This document shows, piece by piece, positions 16,424 to 25,308 of a stretch of 64,000 nt of DNA. The number at the start of each line of letters is the position of its first letter. The first letter of the stretch is position 1. The DNA is from Bin87 sp965207585 (GTDB taxonomy: Bacteria > Chloroflexota > Dehalococcoidia > Lucifugimonadales > UBA3495), in NCBI GenBank assembly GCA_965207585.1, contig CBDBMT010000003.1:3906001-3970000 (forward strand), given 5' to 3'. The notes below the pieces were generated by a model. It searched no databases. It had not been told where the DNA came from and saw only the letters and a program-made list of their open reading frames with translations. The position numbers and the translations under genes were made by a program.

Positions 16424-19054
16424 TTATTCCTTCCCGTAAAGATAATAGTTCGCGGTATACCAGTCACTTTGCTGGCGACGCGCGATGATGTATTCCAGCG
16501 CTTGTCGAAGTTTGTCCGGATTGGCGGCCGCATTTCGGAAAAACGACACGTCCGCCTTCAGTTGCTTCCACAAACCGTTGGTGGTCCGTGCCTCTCCCGG
16601 CCGGCGGTAAGTTTCAGGATACCATAGCAGGTTCCGCATCGGCCCTTCCCGCCGGTAACCCGGCGCGTCCTCCTCCTCCACCGCGTGACCATGCTCTGCC
16701 AGGTAAATCTTGGGGCCACTATCCTGGCCTACTGACTTGCAGTCCTTTTCCTGATCGCCGTCTTCCTCGTCATCGTCCTCGTCACTGGTGGCGACGCAAA
16801 ATCGGTCAAACCACAGGCTGCCTTCTTCCGTCTCGTGTCGCACGTACCACTGGAAGGGATACCACATGTCGTAATCAACTTTGACTGCCGCTTCGCTCGC
16901 GCCGTCACCCAGGACAGTCTCGCGCAGCTCGGCGTAGGTGTGTTCCAGATCCGCAGAACCCTGGGCGTAGGCCAGTATCTCGATGTTGGAATCGTCGTAG
17001 GTGTACGCTGCCCTCACCGCTCCGGCTGCCCCGAACACCAGGAGCAAGGCCGCTATGCCCAACACCACCGATCTGCCGGCCTGACGGTCCCCGCGGATCA
17101 TATAGGCTATCCCGCCCGCCAATGGCAGCAGGATCAAAACCGCCAGCCAGATGGCCAGACTACCTATCTCGCCTCGGGCAGCAAGCCAGATTATCCACAC
17201 CGCCAGCGCCAGCCAAACTGGGCCAAGGATCAGGGTTGCCGCGGCCCTCCGTGTGAGGGATATCCAGTCGATTTCATCCATCAGATGCCCCAGGAACATA
17301 CCCGCTACCACGGCCAGCGGCACGGTAATGTTGACCAGGAGCCACGGCATTTTTTCGGCCGCGACAGTGTACAACACCAGAGTAGCTATCACCCACGCGG
17401 CCAGCACGAGGCCCATTCCTCCGTAGGTGTCCCGGCGGCGAATCAACCAGATCACTCCCACCGCACCAAAAGCGAAGGCCACGAGTTCATAAACGCTCAA
17501 TCCGACGAAGTAGTAGTACCACGGTTGGTTGCCCCGGGCGACGTCCTGCTGCATCAGCCAGTAGCCCAGGCTCTGCCACGATCCGGTGAAGACGCCGGCC
17601 CAGTTCGTGAACAAGGTGGTGTAGAGCACGGTCCAGATCGCATAGAAGACCGCCGCGCACACCAGCCAGAGCCCGCCTCCCCAGACGATGCCGACGGTTC
17701 CGCCTGCTGCCAGCAAAACCAACAACGCCAGCACTGGAACCAGGTAGTTCACCGCAACGCGCCCGGCGGCCAGATCCTCCGCAGGCACCGCCAAGGGCAA
17801 CATCTGGCCGATGAAGTCGGCGCCGCCCCACAGGAACATTAGCCAGGCCCACGTCAGCAGAATGGCCGGCCCCAACAACAGCATGACGCCGCGCCACCCG
17901 ATCACCGACGCGAGGTTCAGCCTCAGCGCGGCAACGCCCAGGAGCAAGATGACTGCGCCGGCGCCGCAGTCCACCAGAGGACCGGCTGCCTCTCCCTTCG
18001 CCTGCATCTCGATCAACAGGTTGTGGAACGGTCCCACAACCACCACGGATACTGCGGCAACGGTCGCCAGGACCGCCACTGCGATTGAAATCAGGTCGAT
18101 GGGGCCTCTGATCCGCCACAACCACATCGCCAGGGTCAGCCCCAGGCACACCAGCGCGGCCGCGGCCACTATGTGCAGCCAGACCGGCGCAGTCCACAGC
18201 GGTAATGCAACGAACGGCGCCTCCCATACCGGAGCGCCGGTGTCCCCGGTGGAACCGGTATCGTGGGACGCAATCGTCAGGCCGAGCGGCGACTGAACCA
18301 GCGCGATCAGCGCGGCCGCCTGGGGCAGCGTCAGCGTCGCCAGCAGGATGAAAAATCCTGCGTAGCCGCCCATGCCGGTCAAACCCTGTCGTGTCTTGAC
18401 GAACGCCCACAACTCCCGCCAACCCAGAGCCATCGCCGCCAGTCCCATGAACAGGATGACGAAGTACGCCGTCTCCTTGGTCGCCAACATCAGCGCAGTC
18501 ACTATCGCCGCGCCGAACAGGTAGCGTTTGCGGCTATTGATCCCGTACTGCCACAGCATGATCAGCAGCAACACGGCCCAAACCGCCATCAGGATGTCGT
18601 TGCGGCCGAACCGGCTGAAATACAGCAGGGATGGGGAAAACGCCAGGATCACCGCCCCGCACACCGCGCCTTTGTCGCCGATAAGGCGGCGCATGAAGTA
18701 GGGCAGCGCCGTCAGCGTCACCCCGAAGAGAGCGTAGGGCAGCCGGGCCAGGTAATCCGTATCCCCCAGGTACTTGAGCGCCACGGCCACCAGCTCGATC
18801 TGAAACGGCCCGTGCATCCACGGCGAGTGAACGTATTCGACCCCACGCGCCAACTTCCAGGAGAAGTGCAGGTGGATGGCCTCGTCATAGTGCATCGTCC
18901 TCCCGTCCAGCTCCCACAACCGCATGGCGGCTGCCACGAGCGCGACGAGCAGGAAAGCCCACTCGACTGGGCCAAGCCGAACCGCGGGCAGACGTGCTTT
19001 GAGTGTCGGCACGTCTCCCAAAGACCGCGCCATCTTCAATGCGCTGGAAACCAT
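16424..19054 (-). CDS. TIGR03663-family membrane protein (GT-C-like glycosyltransferase)
   Basis: An 876-residue integral membrane protein with more than a dozen hydrophobic segments. The first extracytoplasmic loop has the GT-C acidic motif MHYDEAIHLHFSWKL, followed by HSPWMHGPFQIE, which matches the TIGR03663 family related to GT39/GT83 transferases that use polyprenyl-linked sugars. A soluble C-terminal domain from about residue 690 carries an acidic insert (SDEDDDEEDGDQEKD) and probably sits outside the membrane. The family has no defined product. It begins a minus-strand run with the PaREP1-like pair, the flippase and the FAD enzyme. Confidence 0.85.
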   Translation of the reverse strand: MVSSALKMARSLGDVPTLKARLPAVRLGPVEWAFLLVALVAAAMRLWELDGRTMHYDEAIHLHFSWKLARGVEYVHSPWMHGPFQIELVAVALKYLGDTDYLARLPYALFGVTLTALPYFMRRLIGDKGAVCGAVILAFSPSLLYFSRFGRNDILMAVWAVLLLIMLWQYGINSRKRYLFGAAIVTALMLATKETAYFVILFMGLAAMALGWRELWAFVKTRQGLTGMGGYAGFFILLATLTLPQAAALIALVQSPLGLTIASHDTGSTGDTGAPVWEAPFVALPLWTAPVWLHIVAAAALVCLGLTLAMWLWRIRGPIDLISIAVAVLATVAAVSVVVVGPFHNLLIEMQAKGEAAGPLVDCGAGAVILLLGVAALRLNLASVIGWRGVMLLLGPAILLTWAWLMFLWGGADFIGQMLPLAVPAEDLAAGRVAVNYLVPVLALLVLLAAGGTVGIVWGGGLWLVCAAVFYAIWTVLYTTLFTNWAGVFTGSWQSLGYWLMQQDVARGNQPWYYYFVGLSVYELVAFAFGAVGVIWLIRRRDTYGGMGLVLAAWVIATLVLYTVAAEKMPWLLVNITVPLAVVAGMFLGHLMDEIDWISLTRRAAATLILGPVWLALAVWIIWLAARGEIGSLAIWLAVLILLPLAGGIAYMIRGDRQAGRSVVLGIAALLLVFGAAGAVRAAYTYDDSNIEILAYAQGSADLEHTYAELRETVLGDGASEAAVKVDYDMWYPFQWYVRHETEEGSLWFDRFCVATSDEDDDEEDGDQEKDCKSVGQDSGPKIYLAEHGHAVEEEDAPGYRREGPMRNLLWYPETYRRPGEARTTNGLWKQLKADVSFFRNAAANPDKLRQALEYIIARRQQSDWYTANYYLYGKE

Positions 19055-19192
19055 GAACCGGACTACGCTTGGTTATCCCGGCCAGATTGGTGCGCTGATA
19101 ACTCGCGTGTTGGGAGAACCGTCCGGGAAGGAGACCGCGCGGCACTCTTCATCCCACGGCCCCGATCACCACCGGCGGCCGCGGGATGCGCG

Positions 19193-20611
19193 TCAGCAAA
19201 CCGCCGGGCGGTGATGCGCCCACGGCCGCGCCTCTTCGAATGCCGCCATGGCGCGCAGCACGCGTGCTTCCGCCCCGGCCGGCCCGACGATGTGCAGACC
19301 CACCGGCAGACCCGCCGCCGAGAACCCGCACGGCACGCTGGAAGCGGTTTGCCCACTCATGTTGATCGGGAAGGTAAAGGGCAGGTAGCCCCACCACGGT
19401 TCGACGGATCTGCCGGCGATGGTCGTCGGATGCTGGCCGATGGGGAACGCCGTCACCGCCATGGCCGGCGTCAGCAGCAGGTCGTAGGTGTTGAAGAAGT
19501 CAGCGAAACGGCGCTTGTGCCGGTCCACGTACGCCAGGGCCCGAGACAGATCCGCCGCCGTGTGTTGTGACGCCGCGTCGTAGGTGCTCTGCACATAGTG
19601 GGTCAGTTCATCGCGCCGTTCCGGGTACAGGTCGGCGTAGGATGTGTATGACGCGGTGCCGAACACGGTGGAAAACGCCGGGAACGGGTCGCCCTCGATC
19701 TCCGGCGCGGCCTCCTCGACGACCGCTCCCAATTCCTGGAAGACCTGCGCCGCGCCCCGCGTAATCTGAACAACCTCGGGATCCACTGCGGCGTAACCCA
19801 GGTCATCGCTCCATGCCACGCGCCAGCCCTCGACGCCGCCCTCCAGCGCGGCCATGTAATCCGGAGGCGTGTCCGTCATCGTGTTGGGGTCCCGCGGATC
19901 CGGGCCTGCCAGCACTTGCAACAGCATTGCGGTGTCCCGGACGGTTCTGCTCATGGGTCCGCTTTGCGAAAAGTGGTTGACGGCTGGTCCGCCGTAACCG
20001 CCGTACCGGGGCACCCGGCCGTGGGACGGCTTGATCCCGGTGACCCCGCTGAAGCTGGAGGGTATGCGGATGCTGCCTCCCCCGTCGCTGCCTGTGGCCA
20101 GGGTGCACAAACCCGCGATCAGCGCGGCAGCGGCGCCTCCGCTGCTGCCTCCGGGGGTATAGTCCGTGTTCCAGGGGTTGCGGCACGGCTCACTCACCAG
20201 GTTCTCGGTGGTCCCCGACTGGCCGAATTCAGGCGTATTCGTCTTGCCCAGGATGACCCCGCCGGCTGCCTTGACCCGCTCTACCACGATCGAGTCTATC
20301 TCCGGCACCCGATCCCTGAATATTGCGGATCCCATGGTGGTCCGGACTCCCTTAGTCAGTTCCAGGTCTTTCACCGAAATGGGGACGCCGTGCAGAGGGC
20401 CCAACATATCGCCGCGCTGCACCGCCTCATCCGCCGCCCTGGCATCGGCCAAAGCCTGCTCGGGACACACGGTCAGGTAAGCGCTCAGTTGCGGGTTCAA
20501 CTCCTCGATCCGCTGGAAGAAAAACTCGGCGAGCTCGACTGCGGAGATTTCTTTGGCGGCGATCATGCGCCGCACTTCCGTGGCGGGAGTGAAAGCGAGA
20601 GTGGAATCCAT
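19193..20611 (-). CDS. Amidase-signature family hydrolase
   Basis: A 472-residue amidase-signature enzyme. The Ser-cisSer-Lys triad is intact: Lys81 in GVPISVKDLELTKG, cis-Ser156 in TPGGSSGG, and nucleophile Ser180 in SDGGGSIRIP. The fold hydrolyses amides, for example aliphatic or aryl amides, or acts as GatA. GatA is unlikely because no gatB/gatC is adjacent and the C-terminus differs. The ATG at 20611 has GGAG upstream; the longer frame upstream runs through a gene remnant and is rejected. It is followed by 138 bases before the TIGR03663 gene. Confidence 0.9.
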   Translation of the reverse strand: MDSTLAFTPATEVRRMIAAKEISAVELAEFFFQRIEELNPQLSAYLTVCPEQALADARAADEAVQRGDMLGPLHGVPISVKDLELTKGVRTTMGSAIFRDRVPEIDSIVVERVKAAGGVILGKTNTPEFGQSGTTENLVSEPCRNPWNTDYTPGGSSGGAAAALIAGLCTLATGSDGGGSIRIPSSFSGVTGIKPSHGRVPRYGGYGGPAVNHFSQSGPMSRTVRDTAMLLQVLAGPDPRDPNTMTDTPPDYMAALEGGVEGWRVAWSDDLGYAAVDPEVVQITRGAAQVFQELGAVVEEAAPEIEGDPFPAFSTVFGTASYTSYADLYPERRDELTHYVQSTYDAASQHTAADLSRALAYVDRHKRRFADFFNTYDLLLTPAMAVTAFPIGQHPTTIAGRSVEPWWGYLPFTFPINMSGQTASSVPCGFSAAGLPVGLHIVGPAGAEARVLRAMAAFEEARPWAHHRPAVC

Positions 20612-21081
20612 AATATGCTCCAAAGGCTGAATGTCCCGGCCGTGCCGCCCCGATCCGGCTACTCCGACTCGCCGGCAAGAATGCCAGCCAGTTCTGGGGT
20701 AACGGTCACCCCTCGCGCTTCCAACGCGCGTCGAATGCGCTGTCGCTCCGCAAGGCGACCCTCCTCGCGGCCTCGATTTGCGGCCCTTTACTCTACGAAT
20801 TCTTTGGCGGCGAAAAACATTATCAATACTCCGTAAAGCGCCACGTTGGTCGGTTGCTTTCGTTGTCTCGCATTCTACCATCCTTGCCGCAATAGTCCGG
20901 GATTACTCGATCACGTCATGGGACGGCAACATTACCACACCGCTTTTACCGCTACCGTTCGCCGGCTCCATTTGCAACGCATTAATGCACCGCGCGTTGC
21001 GGTCCGAGCGTGGCCCGCAAACTCCCATGGTGTATAGTGTGCCGTCGTCACCGCCCCGCCAGCCCACCGCCCTGCGCCACC
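20612..21081. other. Divergent intergenic region
   Basis: 470 bases between the amidase and the AcoX-like gene. It holds a short broken reading frame (see the pseudogene entry) and presumably both promoters; no convincing -35/-10 pair or repeat was found in the remainder. Confidence 0.5.
20659..20820 (-). pseudogene. Short gene remnant with an in-frame stop
   Basis: A 54-codon frame that starts MFFAAKEFVE, hits TAA at codon 11 (20788-20790), and continues in the same frame as RGREEGRLAERQRIRRALEARG ending in ELAGILAGESE and a stop. The continuation resembles the C-terminal tail of small nuclease-like or transposon-associated proteins. The single in-frame stop suggests decay, or a sequencing error. 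Evidence is limited to the coherent frame on both sides of the stop. Confidence 0.3.
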
Positions 21082-22089
21082 ATGACCACCGTCGGAATCA
21101 TCGCCAACCCCGCTGCCAGCAAGGACATCAGGCGCCTGGTGGCCCAGGGCCGGGTGGTGCCCGATTGGGAAAAGGTCAACACCGTGCGCCGCGCTCTCAT
21201 CGGCCTGCAATCCACTGACGTGAGCCGTGTGGTTGCCATGCCCGACAGCGGCAACCTGTGCCGCCGGGCCGCCGACGATTCCAGCATCTCGTTGCCCCTG
21301 GAAATGTTGCCCATGTCGCCCCTTTATACCGAGGGCGACACCACCCGCGCCGCCGCCATGATGGCCGAGATGGGCGTCGGTTGCCTGATCACTCTGGGCG
21401 GTGACGGCACCAACCGGGCTGTGGCAGTGGGCACCAACCGGATACCGCTGGTCGCCATTTCCACCGGCACCAACAACATCTTCCCGGTCATGGTGGAGGG
21501 CACTCTGGCCGGCATCGCCGCCGGCCTGGTCGCATCCGGTCACATGCAACCCACCGACACCTCGGTGGTCAGCAAGACCCTGCAAATCCACGTCAATGGC
21601 GAGTTCCGTGACCTCGCCCTGGTCGATGTGGCTATCTCCCGGGAGCGTTACGTGGCCACCCGGGCAATCTGGGATCTGGCCACCGTCCACGAGGTCTTCC
21701 TCACTCGCGCCGAACCCGGCGGCATCGGTTTGTCATCCGTGGGCGGCCGCCTCCATCCCCTGTCCATCGGCGACGTCGGGGGCCTGCGTTATGTGCTGGC
21801 GCGCAGCGGAGCGGACGCCGACCCTCCGCCGAAGGATGCCGTCATCGCGCCCGTGGCTCCCGGCATCGTCGAGCCGGCTCACATAGCATCGTGGGAACTG
21901 CTCCAGGAGGGAATTCCCGTCGCGCTGGAACCCCGCTACTGCACCGTGGCCCTGGACGGCGAACGTTCGCTGACGCTGGCCCCCGAGGACACTGCGGAGA
22001 TAGTGCTGGCCCGAAACGGCCCCCCGGTGGTGCTGGTCCAGCGCACCCTGCGCCGGGCCGCCCAACTCGGACTGTTCAACCTGCCCTGA
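21082..22089 (+). CDS. ATP-NAD kinase-like protein, AcoX family
   Basis: A 335-residue protein of the NAD kinase/diacylglycerol kinase superfamily, closest to AcoX. The start MTTVGIIANPAASKDIRR has the family N-terminus; the nucleotide loop is LGGDGTNRAV and the substrate loop is STGTNNIFPVM. AcoX proteins occur in acetoin clusters but their reaction is unresolved; true NAD kinase function is possible but not shown. I place the start at 21082 because upstream codons are shadow sequence. Its TGA overlaps the ATG of the TauE-like gene by one base, so the two form an operon. Confidence 0.85.
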   Translation: MTTVGIIANPAASKDIRRLVAQGRVVPDWEKVNTVRRALIGLQSTDVSRVVAMPDSGNLCRRAADDSSISLPLEMLPMSPLYTEGDTTRAAAMMAEMGVGCLITLGGDGTNRAVAVGTNRIPLVAISTGTNNIFPVMVEGTLAGIAAGLVASGHMQPTDTSVVSKTLQIHVNGEFRDLALVDVAISRERYVATRAIWDLATVHEVFLTRAEPGGIGLSSVGGRLHPLSIGDVGGLRYVLARSGADADPPPKDAVIAPVAPGIVEPAHIASWELLQEGIPVALEPRYCTVALDGERSLTLAPEDTAEIVLARNGPPVVLVQRTLRRAAQLGLFNLP

Positions 22090-22832
22090 TGCTCTTCGGT
22101 TGGGAGCTCGCTGTCATCCTGGCGGCGTTGCTGCTGGGATCGTTCGTCTTCAGCGCTGTGGGCTTCGGCATGGCCTTGGCCATGGCTCCCATCCTGCTGC
22201 TGATACTGGCCCCGCGCCAGGTGGTGGTGCTGTCCAACGCGATGATCGTCGTGGCGACAGTGCTGATACTGTTGCAGACTTGGCGGGCGTTCCACTGGCG
22301 GCAGTCTTGGCTGTTCATCGTCTCCGGCCTGCCGCCGGTCCCCCTGGGGGTGCTGCTGCTCAGCGTCGCCGCGCCCGCCGCGCTCCGGCTATCCATCGTG
22401 AGCCTGATCCTGGTGATCGCCTTGCTTACCCTGTTCAACGTGCGGATTCCCGCCGCCCGCACCCGGTGGGCCGCCATCGGCTTCGGCTTTACCACCACGC
22501 TGCTGACCACCACCCTGAGCATCGGCGGCCCGGTCGCCGGCATCTACACTATCGAGCAGGACTGGCCCAGAGAGACCATGCGCGCCACCCTGGCGGTGTA
22601 TTTCCTGGCGGCCGGCATCCTGGGGTTGGCGCTGTACTACGTGGTCGGGCTGATCCCCCAGGACGTGGAATTGGAAATGGCAGTGGGGGTCCCGGTGGTC
22701 ATGATCGGTTCGACGCTGGGTGGGTGGGTGGCCCGACGCATGAGCCTGCGCATCTTCCGCTACGCCGTGCTTTTCGTCATCATTGGCGGCAGCGCGTCGT
22801 TGCTGATCCGGGAGACGGTGAGATTGATTTAG
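22089..22832 (+). CDS. Sulfite exporter TauE/SafE-family permease
   Basis: A 247-residue membrane protein with about eight hydrophobic segments, starting MLFGWELAVILAALLLGSFVF. The TauE/SafE landmarks are the first helix GFGMALAMAPILLL and the second repeat GGPVAGIYTIEQDWP. The family moves small organic anions such as sulfite or sulfoacetate; substrate is not predictable. The start overlaps the AcoX-like stop as TGATG. A hairpin repeat follows immediately. Confidence 0.85.
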   Translation: MLFGWELAVILAALLLGSFVFSAVGFGMALAMAPILLLILAPRQVVVLSNAMIVVATVLILLQTWRAFHWRQSWLFIVSGLPPVPLGVLLLSVAAPAALRLSIVSLILVIALLTLFNVRIPAARTRWAAIGFGFTTTLLTTTLSIGGPVAGIYTIEQDWPRETMRATLAVYFLAAGILGLALYYVVGLIPQDVELEMAVGVPVVMIGSTLGGWVARRMSLRIFRYAVLFVIIGGSASLLIRETVRLI

Positions 22833-22873
22833 GGTCGGGTTTTCAACCCGCCCCTGGGATCTCAGTTGGTGGT
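22833..22873. repeat. Hairpin repeat, family E, copy 1 (possible bidirectional terminator)
   Basis: Inverted arms GGGTCGGGTT and AACCCGCCC, then a shared tail with CAGTTGGTGG. The same hairpin-plus-tail occurs at 30412-30448. It lies between the convergent TauE-like and trxB genes; no T run follows. Confidence 0.6.
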
Positions 22874-22889
22874 TGATGCCGCGTCCGGC

Positions 22890-23810
22890 TTACGACGACA
22901 GATCGTGAAAAGCGGCCAGAGCGGCCGTGATCCCGTCCCCTACCGCGGCTCCGAGCTGCCTCGTGGATTCCGCCCGCGCGTCGCCGCACACGTAGACCCT
23001 GGGGATGTTGGTCCTCATGTGCAGGTCGCCGTGGATGTGGCCCAGTTCGTCCATATCCAACTGGTCCTTGAAGGCTTCCGTGTTGGGATGGAAGCCAACG
23101 TAGACGAAGGCGGCAGCGGTGGGATAGTCATATACCTCTTCAGTCTTCAGGTTCTTGACCCGGGCCGCTTCCAGCACGTCGTTGCCGACAAACTCCTCGA
23201 CCACGTGGCTCCACAGCCATTTGTATTTCGGGTTGGAGAAGGCGCGATCCTGCAGCACCTTGGTGGCGCGAAGCTCGTCCCGGCGGTGGATTATGGTGAC
23301 CGAGTTGCAGATGCCGGTCAGGTAGTAGCTCTCGTCCATAGCGGAGTCGCCGCCACCGACTACCACCACGTCCTGCCCCCGGAAGAAGTTGCCGTCACAG
23401 ACGGCGCAATAGGAAACCCCGCGCCCGCCGAACTCGTCCTCGCCGGGCACTCCCAGCTTGTTGTGAGAGCCGCCGGTGGCGATGATCAGCGCCCGCGCCG
23501 TGAAGTCTCCCTCGGAAGTCCGTACGAGTTTCCGATCCTCGTACAGGTTTTCCACGCCCTCGACCTCGGCAAACTCCATCCTGGCTCCGAAGCGTTCGGC
23601 CTGGTTATACATCTCATCCGCCAGCGCCATCCCCTTCACGCCATCCCGAAAGCCGGGATAGTTCTCGATATCGTCGGTGATCAGCAGCTGGCCGCCCGGC
23701 CCGATGCTTTCAATCATCAGCGTGCTGAGCATCGCGCGCGTTGAGTAGAGCCCGGCCGAAAGGCCGGCCGCCCCGGCGCCAAGGATCACAACGTCGTAGT
23801 CGTTGGACAT
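22890..23810 (-). CDS. trxB: Thioredoxin reductase (NADPH)
   Basis: A 306-residue low-molecular-weight thioredoxin reductase that passes electrons from NADPH through FAD to thioredoxin. The FAD fingerprint is VVILGAGAAGLSAGLYSTR; the redox-active disulfide is C135-A-V-C138 in GVSYCAVCDGNFF; the NADPH site is VVVVGGGDSAMDES; the C-terminal FAD motif is YVCGDARAESTRQLG. The length is normal and complete. The epimerase gene ends 16 bases upstream on the same strand, so they may be co-transcribed. No thioredoxin gene is in the window. Confidence 0.95.
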   Translation of the reverse strand: MSNDYDVVILGAGAAGLSAGLYSTRAMLSTLMIESIGPGGQLLITDDIENYPGFRDGVKGMALADEMYNQAERFGARMEFAEVEGVENLYEDRKLVRTSEGDFTARALIIATGGSHNKLGVPGEDEFGGRGVSYCAVCDGNFFRGQDVVVVGGGDSAMDESYYLTGICNSVTIIHRRDELRATKVLQDRAFSNPKYKWLWSHVVEEFVGNDVLEAARVKNLKTEEVYDYPTAAAFVYVGFHPNTEAFKDQLDMDELGHIHGDLHMRTNIPRVYVCGDARAESTRQLGAAVGDGITAALAAFHDLSS

Positions 23811-23826
23811 TGGTTGGATTCCTCCT

Positions 23827-24876
23827 TCAACTGTTGAATCCGTTGCCAGCCGCTTGCGCCGGGTTGGCGCGATGGCGTCGGCGCTCCGGCGTAAGGCTCA
23901 CACGGTTGGCGCGCTGCGATAATGAAACTCTGACGTACTCCACGGAACGCCGCAGGCCCTCTCGCAACGGCACTTCCGGCGTCCATCCCAATTCTTGCTC
24001 CGCGCGCGTGGAGTCCAAAGCGATGCGGAGCACATCCCCGGTGCGTCGGGGTCGATAGTCCGGCTCTTCGTCGAATTCGGTGATTTCCTGGAGCATCTCG
24101 TAGATTCGCGCCACGCTCACCGGCTGCCCGGTCCCGATGTTGTAAATCCTGCCATGTCCCCGGTTGATGGCCGCCAGGTTGGCCTGAACCACGTCCAGCA
24201 CATAGACGAAATCGCGTTCCTGGAGGCCGTCCCCGAAGATCTGCGGCCGGCGCTCGCTCAGCATCATCCCGGTGAAAATGGCGACGACGCCGGCCTCGCC
24301 GTCAGGGTTTTGACCCGGGCCGTAAACGTTGGCAAGCCGGAGGATCGTGTAATCCAACCCGTAGGTCTTGCTGAAAAGCTCCAGGTACTGCTCGCCGACG
24401 TACTTGGACAGGGCATAAGGAGTCAGCGGGTTGACCGGAGTATCCTCGTCGCACGGTATCGTCTCCGGATCCCCGTAAATCGCGCCGCCGGTGGACGAAA
24501 ATATGAACTTCTCCACCCCTTCCGCGGCTGCGGCCGCGATCAGCCGGATCGTTCCCATCACGTTGGCGTCAGCGTCGGCCACCGGATCAATGGCCGACTG
24601 GCGGACGCTGCTCTGAGCCGCCAGGTGAAACACGATCTCCGGGCGTTCCCGCTGGATGATCTGACTCAACCGGGCATCGTTCAAATCGGCGTGGTAAAAG
24701 GTGGTTCCGTGGCTTACGTTGCGCAAGTGGCCGCTGCTGAGGTTGTCCACCACCGCCACGTCGTACCCGTTTTCCAGCAACCCGTCCACCAGGTGGGAAC
24801 CGATAAATCCGGCCCCCCCGGTCACCAGCGCTTTGGTCCGTCGTGTCAAGTTGTTACGTCCGTTGCCTTCGATCAT
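23827..24876 (-). CDS. NAD-dependent epimerase/dehydratase, UDP-glucose 4-epimerase-like
   Basis: A 349-residue extended SDR enzyme. The cofactor motif is ALVTGGAGFIGSHLVDGL (residues 16-33), Asp in VVDNLSSGH, the active-site Ser in FSSTGGAIYGD, and the YxxxK pair in PYALSKYVGEQ. GalE-like sugar-nucleotide epimerases are the closest group, but specificity between UDP-glucose, UDP-GlcNAc and related substrates cannot be assigned. The last 25 residues are Arg/Ala-rich and atypical. It probably supplies sugar nucleotides for the envelope. Confidence 0.88.
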   Translation of the reverse strand: MIEGNGRNNLTRRTKALVTGGAGFIGSHLVDGLLENGYDVAVVDNLSSGHLRNVSHGTTFYHADLNDARLSQIIQRERPEIVFHLAAQSSVRQSAIDPVADADANVMGTIRLIAAAAAEGVEKFIFSSTGGAIYGDPETIPCDEDTPVNPLTPYALSKYVGEQYLELFSKTYGLDYTILRLANVYGPGQNPDGEAGVVAIFTGMMLSERRPQIFGDGLQERDFVYVLDVVQANLAAINRGHGRIYNIGTGQPVSVARIYEMLQEITEFDEEPDYRPRRTGDVLRIALDSTRAEQELGWTPEVPLREGLRRSVEYVRVSLSQRANRVSLTPERRRHRANPAQAAGNGFNS

Positions 24877-24976
24877 CCTGATCGCAAATCACCTGCTATC
24901 GTAATTCAAACCGCAGTGACCGGCAACCGACGCGCTTCTTGCGGTAGCGTTGCAATTTAGGTGGTCTAACTTTGCC

Positions 24977-25053
24977 GTCATTCCGGCGAAAGCCGGAATC
25001 CAGAACATTCCGAACACGACCACCTTCTGGATTCCCGCTTGCGCGGGAATGAC
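24977..25053. repeat. REP-like inverted repeat, family D
   Basis: GTCATTCCGGCGAAAGCCGG on the left and the matching arm TTCCCGCTTGCGCGGGAATG on the right, each a small hairpin and together a 77-bp inverted pair. Related arms are at 30454-30480 and, more degenerate, 61472-61503. It lies in the 432-bp gap between the epimerase and the leaderless gene, which otherwise holds repeats of families B and A. Confidence 0.75.
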
Positions 25054-25090
25054 GTATTAACTTTGTAAAGGCCCTGGCAAGCTCTATCTC

Positions 25091-25109
25091 CTCACGCGTA
25101 CCCAGTTTG
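25091..25109. repeat. Short repeat, family B, copy 1
   Basis: CTCACGCGTACCCAGTTT; the same word recurs at 26908 and 42879, always in intergenic DNA near other palindromes. Confidence 0.6.
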
Positions 25110-25121
25110 CGTCGGGGGAAC

Positions 25122-25231
25122 GTCAGAATCAGGATTTTCAAGATTTGAGGATTATCAGGATTGGAGCCGTTCTGCGATAGCGATCTCCCAATCCTGTCCA
25201 ATCATAAAATCCCGTAAATCCTGATTCTGAC
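25122..25231. repeat. Palindromic intergenic repeat, family A, copy 2
   Basis: 110 bp with perfect 15-bp ends GTCAGAATCAGGATT and AATCCTGATTCTGAC and internal GATT/AATC words at about 10-base spacing, as in copy 1. It lies 41 bases before the -35 box of the next gene. Confidence 0.88.
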
Positions 25232-25271
25232 GATTCACGAAAGCGGGTACGCGGTGAGGCGCCATCTCCCC

Positions 25272-25300
25272 TTGACACCCTCCGCCCCTCAACCTACAAT
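25272..25300 (+). promoter_or_regulatory. Strong sigma-70 type promoter giving a probable leaderless transcript
   Basis: TTGACA, 17 bases, then TACAAT. The ATG of the next gene starts 8 bases after the -10, so transcription should begin at or within 2 bases of the start codon. Confidence 0.8.
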
Positions 25301-25308
25301 CAGAACAT

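Noticed and set aside
19193..20611. Amidase gene as gatA
   Set aside because: No gatB or gatC nearby, and it stands alone in its unit; only the general amidase signature is supported.
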